From contig JAEXHR010000176.1 in NCBI GenBank assembly GCA_023449855.1, positions 1 to 49,877 of the forward strand: a DNA stretch of 49,877 bases, written 5' to 3'. Every line of letters starts with the position of its first letter. Within the stretch, counting starts at the first letter, position 1. The stretch comes from Pseudomonadota bacterium (lineage in GTDB: Bacteria > Pseudomonadota > Alphaproteobacteria > Rhizobiales > Xanthobacteraceae). This document shows, piece by piece, positions 9,086-17,988 of this stretch. Made by a program: the position numbers and the translations under genes. Below the pieces are notes generated by a model. The model had not been told where the DNA came from. It ran no database searches and was given only the letters and a program-made list of their open reading frames with translations.

Positions 9086-10324
9086 CTACGACGCCGCGCG
9101 CTGCGTCGTCTGGTCTGTCAGCCTCGCCAGCAGCGATTTTGCAGAGTCGTCCGGCGTCATGCCGGTCACCTTCACGCGTGGATCGTTGCGGGCATCGCGC
9201 TTCGGGCCATGCATGGTGTGCTTCATGACCGCTGAGAGGCGCCGGGCGATCATGTGCGCATTGCGTGGGTCGGTCTCGGCAAACACCACCACGATCGAAC
9301 CATCGGCGCAGAGCGTGCCGAAATCGATCTTGCGCATCAGGCGGCTGATGATCCGCGCGGCATCGCGCTGCGCGCGCAGCGAAATATCCTTGAAGGTGAA
9401 ACGGGCTGCCGATAGCCCGCCTCCGCGCGTCTGGGTGTGATAGACGGCGGTGGCAAGATCGCGGTCGAAGGCTTCCGGCGTGAGCAGGCCTGTTGCTGCA
9501 TCGACGAGACCGTCGGATTCGATCGAGCGCAGCGTCCGATTCAGCCGCGCCTCGAACGCACGCTGGCGCACCAGCGGCAGAGCCAGTTGCGTGATGTGGT
9601 CAGCGTCGCCGGTGATCGTTTCGAGATTGGCGAGATCGTAACCCCGCGCGAAACCGGATGTGGTGACGATCACGGGCAGGCTGCGAAAGCGCGGGTCTTC
9701 CGTGAGCACGGTCAGAAACGCATCGACGACGCGAGGCGTAAAGCCGTCGCCGATGATGATGCCGTCGAGATCTCGGGCATTGAGATGCTTGGCGGCCGCC
9801 TCGATGCTGAGCGCACCGACCAGGCTGACGCGTTCTCCGAATGCGACCGACAGCGCGGGATGGCTGCCGCCGCGGCCGACGAGCATCACCGTGGCATCGT
9901 CGAGTGGATCGGGGGCGTTGGTGGTGAATCGATGCAGGTTTTCGGCCGTGAGGCGGCGAAGCACCGTGGCATGAAGCGCCCGGATGCGCAGCGCATTGCG
10001 CAGCCGCGCGCTGAGCCAGGTGAACTGGCCGCGGTCGCCGATCAGCGGAATAGCATGACCTGGCAATTCTGCCACGGGATCGATCGCGATCAGCGGGATG
10101 TAAGGCTGGCGCGCACCGAGTTTGGCGGCCAGCTTTTCGAAGGCTGGCATCTCGGCAGTTGTTGCGGTTGCCACCACGGCAGCCGGCTGCACCTGCGCGA
10201 TGGCTTCAAGCGCAGTGCCCCATGTGGCATCGACCACCGGAAATATGTTGCTGTCGGCGAGGGCGGTCGCGAAGGGCGCAGGTTGCTGGCTGGAGATGGC
10301 AACGATGGTCGCCTGATCGGACAT
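9086..10324 (-). CDS. Degenerate GGDEF-like protein
   Basis: A 412-residue soluble protein. The first part (1-120) and middle part (about 140-270) look like receiver-type folds, with the hydrophobic strands VMLVGRGG, LDGIIIGDG and LPVIVTTSG, but without a convincing phospho-acceptor set. The region from about residue 285 (DAATGLLTPEAFDRDL) matches the start of a GGDEF domain. However, the signature loop is replaced by DGSIVVVFAETD, so diguanylate cyclase activity is unlikely. A role as a c-di-GMP-related scaffold or regulator is inference. The gene is convergent with mfd, and the palindromic repeat separates them. The ATG at 10324 is the natural start. Confidence 0.6.
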   Translation of the reverse strand: MSDQATIVAISSQQPAPFATALADSNIFPVVDATWGTALEAIAQVQPAAVVATATTAEMPAFEKLAAKLGARQPYIPLIAIDPVAELPGHAIPLIGDRGQFTWLSARLRNALRIRALHATVLRRLTAENLHRFTTNAPDPLDDATVMLVGRGGSHPALSVAFGERVSLVGALSIEAAAKHLNARDLDGIIIGDGFTPRVVDAFLTVLTEDPRFRSLPVIVTTSGFARGYDLANLETITGDADHITQLALPLVRQRAFEARLNRTLRSIESDGLVDAATGLLTPEAFDRDLATAVYHTQTRGGGLSAARFTFKDISLRAQRDAARIISRLMRKIDFGTLCADGSIVVVFAETDPRNAHMIARRLSAVMKHTMHGPKRDARNDPRVKVTGMTPDDSAKSLLARLTDQTTQRAAS

Positions 10325-10459
10325 GCGCGCGAGACCCCGGAGGACATAAGTAGGGTTACGCTAGCGTGATGTCGTTAATGGCCGGTCAATCAGAGAGGTA
10401 GAAAACGCCATGAGATTGCTGGCGTTTTCGACGTTTAGCGCCGTATCGTGTTGTAAGGA

Positions 10460-11962
10460 CTACTCCGTCGTCGGCCGATCGCGAAACGCTTCGACCATCA
10501 GCGGATTGAGGCCAAGCTCCGTGAGGGCCTCCCGCGCGCGGCCATTGTCACTGGCGCGGCCAGCGAGGCGGTAGCCGCTGAGGCGATCCGGGAGTGCCGT
10601 CAGCATGGCATTGTCGCCGAGCCGTTTGGCCCATTCGCCGAGATCGTGTGACAGGAAACGATAGCCGCCGACCGACATCACGCCGGACGGCGGTGCGGTG
10701 ATGTGCAGCGCGCCGGTGGCACGGTCGAGACGGGCCTGATAGCCGGTGTCGACATAATCGAGCGGCTTGGCCGGGATCAGCCCGTTACTGGCGTCGGCCT
10801 GCGCCGTATAGGCGAGCACCGGCACCATCGGACCGCGCAAGCCGAGCGTGCCGCGCGGCGTCAGGAGCGTCTCGCCGGCGATGGAGGTTCCTGCGGCGGC
10901 GCGCGGGGCACCGTGGGGGCCGGGCATGATGGTGGCGGGCAGGCCGTCGCCGCCGCGGATCGCACCGAACAGGCCGGCTTCGCCGAACAGATAGACGTCA
11001 GTGAAATCGGCTTGCGTTGCCGGCCAGACCGGGGAGCTTTCCACCTGTTCAGGTGTGCGCCAGAGACCGACCACATGCTTGAGCATCGGCGCACGGTCGA
11101 GCAGGCCATCCTCGGCGAGGCGCTGTGCGAACGGGGCGGGAGCGATCAGCACATCGCAGCCGCCATCGACGATCTCCCGCTCCAGTACGGCGCTGTCGAA
11201 CGGATGATGCAGCGCCAGCACGCCACCGGACAGCAGCCAGGTCACCAGCGATGAGGCGAGATGGCCGAACGATGTCGGCACCAGTGCCGACATGATGCTG
11301 GCGCCTTGCGGCATGCCGCTTTCGAGGAACACGGCGAGGCCGCCGGAAATCAGATTGAGATGTGTCCGTGGCACCGCGCGAAAACCGTCGGCGGTGATGT
11401 CGAATGTGATGATGGCGGCGCTGCGTGCGTCCGGCGTGACCGGCAGCGGTTCGATGAAGGGGCCGGCCAGCACATGATCCAGCGGGATCATGCCTTCCGG
11501 CAGGTCGTTGCCGAAGCCGCCGACATAGCGGATCGAGAACGCTTCCGCGGCGGCGTTCATGGCGAGATCGGCGTGGCTGACGCCGTCGATCTTGCTCGAT
11601 GTGATGATGGCGCGGGCGCCGGTGCGGTTCAGCGCGGTGGTGAGATCGTGCTGTCGCCAGAGTTGCGGCAACAGTGCGGCAACCAGCCCGGCGCGGTGCG
11701 CGGCGAGCAGCGTAAGGACGAATTCCACAGTGTTTGGAAGGTGTAAGGCGATGACCGAGCCGGACGGCAGGCCCATATCGGTGAAGTGCGCGGCGAGGGC
11801 ATTTATCTCACGATCTGCTGCGGCAAAGGTGAGGCGCTGTTGCGGCGTCTGTGTGACGCGCATCTTGTCGGCGGGATCGATCAGAGCCAGCGCCTGGGGC
11901 TGCCGGAGCAGCGAGCGGCGGAACAATCCATCGAGGGTCGGCGAAGCGCTGGCTGAGGTCAC
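10460..11962 (-). CDS. Degenerate class I AMP-binding (acyl-CoA ligase-like) protein
   Basis: A 500-residue member of the adenylate-forming superfamily, recognisable from the N-terminal pattern LTFAAADREINALAAHF and the ALHLPNTVEFVLTLLA stretch. The usual phosphate loop (TSGTTGxPKG) is replaced near residue 190 by ITFDITADGFRAVPRTH. The LRGP and YVDTGY motifs at the back survive in part. The C-terminal region ends soon after PDRLSGYRLAG and lacks the usual PRTxxGKxxR catalytic lysine motif. Adenylation activity is therefore doubtful. The GTG at 11962 is chosen because it sits four bases after the upstream gene's stop and behind a GGAAG site; a start at 12031 would overlap that gene by 65 bases. 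It is probably cotranscribed with the solute-binding protein gene. Confidence 0.7.
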   Translation of the reverse strand: MTSASASPTLDGLFRRSLLRQPQALALIDPADKMRVTQTPQQRLTFAAADREINALAAHFTDMGLPSGSVIALHLPNTVEFVLTLLAAHRAGLVAALLPQLWRQHDLTTALNRTGARAIITSSKIDGVSHADLAMNAAAEAFSIRYVGGFGNDLPEGMIPLDHVLAGPFIEPLPVTPDARSAAIITFDITADGFRAVPRTHLNLISGGLAVFLESGMPQGASIMSALVPTSFGHLASSLVTWLLSGGVLALHHPFDSAVLEREIVDGGCDVLIAPAPFAQRLAEDGLLDRAPMLKHVVGLWRTPEQVESSPVWPATQADFTDVYLFGEAGLFGAIRGGDGLPATIMPGPHGAPRAAAGTSIAGETLLTPRGTLGLRGPMVPVLAYTAQADASNGLIPAKPLDYVDTGYQARLDRATGALHITAPPSGVMSVGGYRFLSHDLGEWAKRLGDNAMLTALPDRLSGYRLAGRASDNGRAREALTELGLNPLMVEAFRDRPTTE

Positions 11963-11966
11963 GGGA

Positions 11967-13820
11967 TCACTTCCGGTCGGGCGGAGCAGGCGTCGGTCTG
12001 GCCCACCAGGTTTCCGGCAGGATGCCGACAAGCGAGGTAGCCTGAGGCCGTTCTACCCGATTCCATCGCGCGAGCCATTGTTCGCGCACATTGTACAGAG
12101 GGATTGCGTAAGCTCCAGACATCCATGCGCGGTCGAGCGCATGAACGGCGGCGACGAATTCGGGGCGCTCGCGGGCCTTCAGCATCTCGCCGATCATGGC
12201 GTCGATGGCCGGGTCCTTGGCGCCCATGTAATTTCGGGTACCGGGCACGTCGGCGGCGTCGGAGCCCCAGTAGAAGGCTTGTTCGTTGCCGGGGGAGAGG
12301 GAGTTGTCCCAGCGGTTCGGCAGCATGTCGAATTCGTAGTTGATGCGGCGCTGGTCGAATTGCACGCCATCCACGGCGCGGATACTCGCCGTAATGCCGG
12401 CGCGCTTGAGGTCGCGGGCATAAGTCAGGGCGATGCGTTCCTGATCGCGGGTGGTGACAAGGATTTCGAAACTGAGCGGCGACCTGTCGGTGGTCTTGCG
12501 CAGCACATTGTTGTCGAGCTTGTAGCCGGCGTCCTTGAGCAGCGCCAGCGCGGTGCGCAGCGCCGGGCGGTCGCGGCCGGAGCCGTCGCTGACGGGGAGG
12601 CGATAGCTGCCGTCCAGGATGTCGGCCGGTATCGGATAGGGTTTGAGCAGTTCGCGTTCCCGTGCGTCGGCGGGGCGGCCATAGGCTGACAGTTCGGAGC
12701 CGGCAAAGATGCCGCCGGATCTCGCATAGAGATCGAAGAAGTAGTTGCGATTGATCCATTCGAAATCGAACAGCAGCGTCAGCGCGCGGCGAACGCGGAT
12801 ATCGGCAAACACGGGGCGGCGGGTATTGAAGACCAGAAACTCCGACGGCTTCGGCAGCCCGGTGGTGATGCTGTCGCGGATGACGTCGCCGGATTTCACG
12901 GCAGCGAAATCATAGCCTTCGTGCCAGCGCAGCGGTTCGTTCTCGACCCGGAAATCATAGAGGCCGCGGGTGAAAGCCTCATACATGCCGTTGGCTTCGC
13001 GATAGTAGTCGATGCGCACCTCGTCGAAATTCCACATCCCGCGATTGACCGGCAGATCGCGGCCCCAGTAATCGGGATTGCGGGTCATCGTGACGCTGGC
13101 GCCGGGGCGGACATGGGTCACCGTATACGGCCCCGAGCCGAGCGGCGGCGCCATGGTGGTGTCCTCGAAGGTCTCGGGATTGACCGCATGTTTCGGCAGG
13201 ATCGGCATCAGGCCGAGGATCAGCGGCAATTCGCGGTCATCGGCTTCCCTGATATCGAAGCGGATGGTGAGCGGGTCCTGCAGTTCGGCCTTGGTGACCT
13301 TGCCGAAGTACTGGCGGAAATGCGGGCGGCCGCGCTCTTTCAGCAGTTGCCATGAGAACAGCACGTCTTCGGCGGTGACCGGCGTACCGTCCGAGAACCG
13401 CGCCTTCGGATTTACGCGGAAGGTCACGTAGCTGCGGTCGTCGTCGGTCTCGACGCTTTCGGCGAGCAGGCCATACAGCGTGAAGGGCTCGTCCTGGCCG
13501 CGGGCGAGCAGGCTCTCCATCACATAGCCGCGCATCTGCTGCACCGCGATGCCGCGCACGATCAGCGGGTTGAGGCTGTCGAAAGTACCGAGCACGCCCC
13601 AGACGATGCGGCCGCCTTTGGGGGCGTCCGGATTGACATAAGGCATGTGCTTGAAGTCCGCGGGCAGGGTCGGCTGGCCGTGCATGGCGATGGCGTGGCG
13701 GGGAACGGCATCGGCGGCTGCGCGGCCGCTCATGGCGGAGAGCGCAATGACGGCCGCCAGCAGGCCGTCCAGCAGCCTAACCCGCAGCCGATTAGAGCGA
13801 TTTGATTCGGTCCAATTCAC
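11967..13820 (-). CDS. Family 5 extracellular solute-binding protein (YejA-like)
   Basis: A 617-residue periplasmic binding protein of an oligopeptide ABC transporter. An N-terminal signal peptide (hydrophobic LLAAVIALSAMSG, cleavage near AAADA, about residue 37) precedes the SBP_bac_5 fold. Features matching the YejA subgroup are NPDAPKGGRIVWG, the FDSLNPLI strand and the SDGTPVTAEDVLFSW signature near residues 143-157. YejA-type proteins bind small peptides. No permease or ATPase genes are adjacent, so the partner membrane subunits must be elsewhere. It is followed after four bases by the AMP-binding gene and is divergent from the IalB-family gene. Confidence 0.9.
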   Translation of the reverse strand: MNWTESNRSNRLRVRLLDGLLAAVIALSAMSGRAAADAVPRHAIAMHGQPTLPADFKHMPYVNPDAPKGGRIVWGVLGTFDSLNPLIVRGIAVQQMRGYVMESLLARGQDEPFTLYGLLAESVETDDDRSYVTFRVNPKARFSDGTPVTAEDVLFSWQLLKERGRPHFRQYFGKVTKAELQDPLTIRFDIREADDRELPLILGLMPILPKHAVNPETFEDTTMAPPLGSGPYTVTHVRPGASVTMTRNPDYWGRDLPVNRGMWNFDEVRIDYYREANGMYEAFTRGLYDFRVENEPLRWHEGYDFAAVKSGDVIRDSITTGLPKPSEFLVFNTRRPVFADIRVRRALTLLFDFEWINRNYFFDLYARSGGIFAGSELSAYGRPADARERELLKPYPIPADILDGSYRLPVSDGSGRDRPALRTALALLKDAGYKLDNNVLRKTTDRSPLSFEILVTTRDQERIALTYARDLKRAGITASIRAVDGVQFDQRRINYEFDMLPNRWDNSLSPGNEQAFYWGSDAADVPGTRNYMGAKDPAIDAMIGEMLKARERPEFVAAVHALDRAWMSGAYAIPLYNVREQWLARWNRVERPQATSLVGILPETWWARPTPAPPDRK

Positions 13821-14058
13821 CGGGGAAACCTAGCACGGCTGTGTATTGGCCATGTGTGCCATGCATCAAATCACGCTGTTGCCATTGATCTTTCCGCGTT
13901 CCGCTGTATTGAGAGCGGGCAATTGACGAGGGCGGCGGCGCCTGTCACGTAACGGCCGTATTCGGCAGCGAGACACCCGCCAACGGGTGACAGTTCACGG
14001 GTTATGTCAGCGCCGCCTCCGGGATATGAGCGCCTCCGTTCAGAAAGGGTTTTCCGCA

Positions 14059-14883
14059 ATGAATTTCCGTCTCTTGGCTGCGTCGGTATTGCCGCGCGGA
14101 CGAGGCTTCGCGCTGCTGGCGGCGACGGCCCTGACCGCAGGCGTGATCGGTTCGGACGCATTCGCCCAGGCTCCCGCCCCGGGCGCACCGGCGGCTCCGC
14201 CGAAGGCCGCTCCGGCCGCTCCCAAGGCTGCCCCGAAGGCCGCTCCCAAGGCTGCCCCGGCCGCTCCGGCCCAGCAGGCTGCGCCGCAGCAGCCGCAGGG
14301 CGAGCAGCAGCAGGTTCAGCTGATCTACGCGCCGTGGACCAAGTTCTGTCTCAAGGGTCAGGACGCCAATGCCAAGCAGGTTTGCTTCACCGGTAAGGAC
14401 GGCCGCATCGAGTCGGGCCAGCCGGTGATCGCCGCTGTGATCATCGAGCCGGAAGGCGAGCCGAAGAAGATCCTGCGCGTGACGCTGCCGCTCGGCATGC
14501 AGCTCGTGCACGGCACCCGCGTGATCGTCGACAACAACGCTCCGGCGCAGAGCCCGTACGTGATCTGCTTCCAGAACGGCTGTATGTCGGATTACGAAGT
14601 CACCCCGGAACTGCTGGCCAGCCTGAAGAAGGGGCAGAACCTGATCGTGCAGGCGATCAACTCCAACGGCGCACCGCTGACGCTGCCGCTGCCGCTGGCC
14701 GAATTCGCCAAGGCCTATGACGGCCCGCCGACCGATCCGAAGGTGTTCGAGGAAACCCAGAAGAAGCTGCAGGAAGAACTGCAGAAGCGCGCTGCGGAAG
14801 CCCGTGCCAAGCTGGAAGCGCAGCAGCCTGCAGGTGGTGCGGCTCCGGCAACGCCGTCCCCGGCCAATCCGGCCGCCAAATAA
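14059..14883 (+). CDS. IalB-family (invasion-associated locus B) secreted protein
   Basis: A 274-residue exported protein. The signal peptide ends near SDAFA-Q (residue 36). It is followed by an Ala/Pro/Lys low-complexity linker (about 37-75) made of repeated PKAAP units. The globular IalB domain follows, with WTKFC, KQVCF, YVICF and NGCM providing four cysteines typical of the family. The C-terminal part is a charged helix (KKLQEELQKRAAEARAK) and a Pro/Ala tail. I chose the ATG at 14059 because AGAAAGGG lies about ten bases upstream and the signal peptide begins there; in-frame upstream starts (13987, 14026) have weaker support. Named after a Bartonella invasion locus, the family's molecular role remains unclear. 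A strong terminator follows. Confidence 0.88.
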   Translation: MNFRLLAASVLPRGRGFALLAATALTAGVIGSDAFAQAPAPGAPAAPPKAAPAAPKAAPKAAPKAAPAAPAQQAAPQQPQGEQQQVQLIYAPWTKFCLKGQDANAKQVCFTGKDGRIESGQPVIAAVIIEPEGEPKKILRVTLPLGMQLVHGTRVIVDNNAPAQSPYVICFQNGCMSDYEVTPELLASLKKGQNLIVQAINSNGAPLTLPLPLAEFAKAYDGPPTDPKVFEETQKKLQEELQKRAAEARAKLEAQQPAGGAAPATPSPANPAAK

Positions 14884-14902
14884 GCGGTTCGCAAGGACAA
14901 CG

Positions 14903-14932
14903 AAAAGGCGCCCAGCGATGGGCGCCTTTTTT
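14903..14932 (+). terminator. Rho-independent terminator of the IalB-family gene
   Basis: A perfect 11-bp stem, AAAAGGCGCCC / GGGCGCCTTTT, with the six-base loop AGCGAT is followed by an unbroken run of six T. It starts 20 bases after the stop codon of the IalB-family gene. Confidence 0.95.
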
Positions 14933-14971
14933 GTTGAGTGGCGATGCCGCTATTGCTCATGCAATCTCGGT

Positions 14972-15101
14972 CCTCATCCTGAGGAGCGGCCGCTTGGCCG
15001 CGTCTCGAAGGATGGCCGCAGCCTCAGAGCCAGGCCAGCTCATGGTTCGAGACGGCGCTGTCAGCGGCGCAGTTGCGCCGCTAGGCCTCCTCACCATGAG
15101 G
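14972..15101. repeat. Palindromic intergenic repeat (CCTCATCCTGAGGAG family)
   Basis: The left arm begins CCTCATCCTGAGGAGCGGC and contains GTCTCGAAGGATG. The right arm has CATGGTTCGAGAC and ends CCTCACCATGAGG at 15101. The arms are imperfect complements over roughly 35-45 bases each, and the right arm contains a smaller GCGGCGCAGTTGCGCCGC hairpin. Elements with this wording recur many times between genes in Bradyrhizobium, Rhodopseudomonas and Nitrobacter chromosomes. It lies between the convergent IalB-family and hspQ genes. Confidence 0.8.
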
Positions 15102-15123
15102 GACGGGGATTTGGAAGGATAGC

Positions 15124-15456
15124 TCAGTTCAGCGACTGGTTGCGCTGGCGGTAGCCGCCGGTCTTGTCGCGGATGAAGATCTCGGCGACCTGCGAATGGC
15201 GGATCGGCTCGCCGGTGTCGTCCGGGACGAGGTTCTGCTCGGACACATAGGCGATGTATTCGGAGTCCGAATTCTCGGCGAGCAGATGATAGAACGGCTG
15301 ATCCTTGTGCGGCCGGACTTCCTCCGGAATCGACAGCCACCATTCCTCGGTGTTGTTGAACACCGGGTCGATGTCGAACACCACGCCCCGGAACGAATAG
15401 ATCCGGTGACGGACGATCTGTCCGATCTGAAATTTGGCGGTCCGCGCTTTGATCAT
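15124..15456 (-). CDS. hspQ: Heat shock protein HspQ
   Basis: A 110-residue member of the HspQ/YccV family, a small hemimethylated-DNA-binding-like fold that in enterobacteria acts as a Lon specificity factor. The motifs KFQIGQIVRHR, FRGVVFDIDP, the WW pair in NTEEWWLSIP, and DQPFYHLLAE are all in place. The ATG at 15456 gives the usual family length; upstream in-frame sequence to 15546 is not conserved in character. It is convergent with the IalB-family gene. About 295 bases upstream hold no gene I can support. Confidence 0.9.
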   Translation of the reverse strand: MIKARTAKFQIGQIVRHRIYSFRGVVFDIDPVFNNTEEWWLSIPEEVRPHKDQPFYHLLAENSDSEYIAYVSEQNLVPDDTGEPIRHSQVAEIFIRDKTGGYRQRNQSLN

Positions 15457-15751
15457 CTCGGTCGAATAGACCAGGATTGTGGCCGATGCTAGAGGCAAAG
15501 CGACGGATTTGCGACAGTCGCTGCCCGATACCGGTGAACGGCCCATCCCGCGGCCATATCAGGGGCTACACGCGACAAGGCCGGAACAGCACTTACCAGT
15601 GCGTGACACGGAATATGGAACCGAGGGGCCGTACTCTGCAGCGTGCCGGATGAGGTCCGGGAGCTGCTTAGATACGCTACCCGGATGTGAAAACGCGGCG
15701 CCGAGACAAGCTCGCCGCCGCGCCAGAACAGTGTCGTGATCGCAGGGCGGA

Positions 15752-16729
15752 TCAGCCGTCCATGCGAAGGTCGAGAGCCTCGACGATCTCGGTCCACTGC
15801 TTCAGCGAACGCTCGACCTCAGCCTTGAACTCGGCCGGCGGCAGATAGGCCGGGACGGTGTCCATGCCGATCAGCCGCTCCTGGATCATCGGCTTGTTGG
15901 CCGCGACCTTGAAGGCAGCGGCGAGCTTGTCGACGACCGGCTGCGGCGTCTTGGCGGGGGCGAACAGGCCGGAGAAGCTGGTGAAGCCGAAGTAGTCGGA
16001 ATAGCCGAGCTCCAGCATGGTCGGTACATTCGGCAGGCTCGCGATGCGCTGCTTGGTGGCGGCGACGGCGAGCGCACGGATCTTGCCATCGCGCACCATC
16101 GCGCCGGCTGCGGCCATGGAGTGGAAGCCGCCATCGATGGAGCCGCCGAGCATGTCCTGCAGCATCGGGCTCTCACCGCGATAGGCGATGTTGACGGACT
16201 TCAGTTTCGCCTCGCGCGCCAGCAGCACGGCGAAGGCGTGACCGTGCGAGCCAGCTGCATAGTTGCCGAGCGACAGATCCTTGCCCTTAGACCATTCGAC
16301 GAACTGCTGCAGCGTCGTGACTTCGGCGGGCACCTTGGGGCCGACGCAGAAAGCAAGCGCGGTGTAGCTGAGACGGCCGATCGGCGCGAAGTCCTTGACC
16401 GGATCATAGGTGAAGCGACGCATCACCACCGGCACCTGAATATGCGAGGTGATCGTGAACAGGAGCTGATGCCCGTCGGGCTCGGCCTTGGCGACGGCCT
16501 CGGTGCCGATGATGCCGTTGCCGCCGCCGCGATTGTCGATGATCATCGTGCCGCCAAGCTCGGGCTGCATGCCTTCGACCGCAAGCCGCCCCCAGGTGTC
16601 GGTGCCGCCACCCGCGGGATAGGGAACGATGACGCGCACGGGGCGCGACGGATAGGGCGTTTGCGCCTGGGCAGCCAGAGGCAGCAGAAGCGGGGCGGCC
16701 AGAATCGCACGGCGACTCAGATGAGCCAT
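15752..16729 (-). CDS. Tripartite tricarboxylate transporter substrate-binding protein (Bug/TctC)
   Basis: A 325-residue periplasmic binding protein of the Bug family. A twin-arginine-like signal (SRRAILAAPLLLPLAAQAQ, cleavage near residue 22) precedes the hallmark YPSRPVRVIVPYPAGGGTD. Further family motifs are NRGGGNGIIG and GYSDYFGFTSFSGLFAPA. These proteins deliver carboxylates to TctAB carriers, but many Bug genes, like this one, stand alone without tctA or tctB nearby. The ATG at 16729 has a GGAG site (from AAAAAAGGAG) a little over ten bases upstream. An in-frame start at 16888 would add 53 residues before the signal peptide and is rejected. Confidence 0.92.
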   Translation of the reverse strand: MAHLSRRAILAAPLLLPLAAQAQTPYPSRPVRVIVPYPAGGGTDTWGRLAVEGMQPELGGTMIIDNRGGGNGIIGTEAVAKAEPDGHQLLFTITSHIQVPVVMRRFTYDPVKDFAPIGRLSYTALAFCVGPKVPAEVTTLQQFVEWSKGKDLSLGNYAAGSHGHAFAVLLAREAKLKSVNIAYRGESPMLQDMLGGSIDGGFHSMAAAGAMVRDGKIRALAVAATKQRIASLPNVPTMLELGYSDYFGFTSFSGLFAPAKTPQPVVDKLAAAFKVAANKPMIQERLIGMDTVPAYLPPAEFKAEVERSLKQWTEIVEALDLRMDG

Positions 16730-17236
16730 GAGGAGCACTCCTTTTTTATCGTTCTTGACGACGATGCGGGACGGGGCCGACCGGCATGTCAGGCAATTCA
16801 GGTGCGAACTGAGACGTCCGCATCCCTGAAATCGATCGGATATGACATCGAGCGGAGACGTCGTTGCGCGTCCGTTCGGGTCGGCCAATGGCGAAGGACG
16901 TAGCGCGGAAGTGAGGGCTTGAGAAGGGGCCGCAGGCTCATGTCAGCCTAAATCGGTCTAAAGAGGCTCTTGTCCGTCTCAAGACCAAGCGGGAAATCTT
17001 ACCGTTCGGACGCCGAATTGCGGTTCCATCGCGGAGCTGACGTGGTCAGCACAATCTCGCGTCAATGGCTGGCATGTGGCGGCGAGCACCGCCGCGTTTT
17101 CTGGATATTGCGAGCAGCCATGGCCGTGCCGGTCCGCTGACCGCATATGGCGCAGAGCGCGCGTCTCTTCATCGATCGAGGATGATGTCGTCATCGTCCT
17201 GTCATCAACCGGTATCAACGGTGCGCCGTAGCGAAC
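16730..17236. other. Divergent intergenic region, no gene seen
   Basis: About 507 bases separate the divergent TctC-like and STN-domain genes. Short open frames exist on both strands, but none has a ribosome site plus coding-like composition. The region must carry the two outward promoters. I could not assign -35/-10 boxes with confidence, and the AGAAAAATTG/ATGTGTC element found before fecR is absent here. Confidence 0.6.
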
Positions 17237-17986
17237 ATGAACGAGACCGGTTCGCTCGCCAACTGGTTGCCGTTGAGAGGGCGTGTGCGTTTTGATCTAG
17301 CAGTCCCAGTCGCGCGCACCGTGGGAGTGGTCTCGGTTGTTTTCGGCTGCGGCGGTTCCAGCGTTTTCGCCGGCGACGTGGGGCAGATGCGTTTCGACAT
17401 TCCGGCACAGTCCCTGACCATGGCGTTGCGCGCCTTTGCCGGCGCGACCGGAGCCTTTGGCATCTATGACGGCAAGCTGGTGGCCGATCGACAGTCCGCC
17501 GGGCTGAAGGGAGAATTTCGCCCGGACGCAGCACTTGCCGTTCTCCTGGAAGGCACCGGGCTCGTCGCCGAATATACTGCCCATGATGCCTTCATCGTCG
17601 TCGCGCCGAGCGAGAGCGCGACACTGCAGCGATCTGCGGAGATCGCTCTGGCTGCGCTGTCGTCGCAAAGCGATCCCGAACGACGCTATTCGGCGCTGCT
17701 GCAGCATTCACTTGAAGGACGCTTGTGTTCGGAGCCGCTGACACGGCCGGGCAGCTACCGGGCCGCCATCAGCGTGACCATCGACGCGCGCGGCACCGTC
17801 CAGCGGCTGAAATTGCTGAGCTCGACCGGCGACAGACAGCGCGACGCTGCCATCGTTGCCGTCGGCAGCCGGACATCGGTCGGCGCGCCGCCGCCATCGG
17901 GGATGCGGCAGCCCTTTGCGATGGTCATCCTGCCGCGCCAATCGGGCGCGGTTCTGCAGTGTGATGCGACGCTGGGGCGCGATTGA
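17237..17986 (+). CDS. STN-domain protein with TonB-C-like end
   Basis: A 249-residue exported protein. It has an N-terminal hydrophobic segment (about 20-45, GVVSVVFGCGGSSVFAG). An STN (secretin/TonB N-terminal) domain follows at about 50-120 (FDIPAQSLTMALRAFAGATG, LLEGTGL). From about 165 comes a region resembling the TonB C-terminal domain (YRAAISVTIDARGTV, DRQRDAAIVAVG). In FecA-type receptors the STN domain passes the signal to the FecR anti-sigma, and here it is not attached to a receptor barrel. Its stop TGA overlaps or nearly touches the start of the sigma factor gene, followed by fecR, so it very likely feeds the same signalling chain. The ligand is unknown. Confidence 0.72.
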   Translation: MNETGSLANWLPLRGRVRFDLAVPVARTVGVVSVVFGCGGSSVFAGDVGQMRFDIPAQSLTMALRAFAGATGAFGIYDGKLVADRQSAGLKGEFRPDAALAVLLEGTGLVAEYTAHDAFIVVAPSESATLQRSAEIALAALSSQSDPERRYSALLQHSLEGRLCSEPLTRPGSYRAAISVTIDARGTVQRLKLLSSTGDRQRDAAIVAVGSRTSVGAPPPSGMRQPFAMVILPRQSGAVLQCDATLGRD

Positions 17987-17988
17987 TC

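Noticed and set aside
15457..15751. Possible small RNA or tRNA between hspQ and the TctC-like gene
   Set aside because: I looked for cloverleaf arms and strong hairpins with T-runs on both strands and found none.
16979..17218. Short open frame of 79 codons upstream of the STN gene
   Set aside because: No ribosome site, no conserved pattern and a composition like noncoding DNA.
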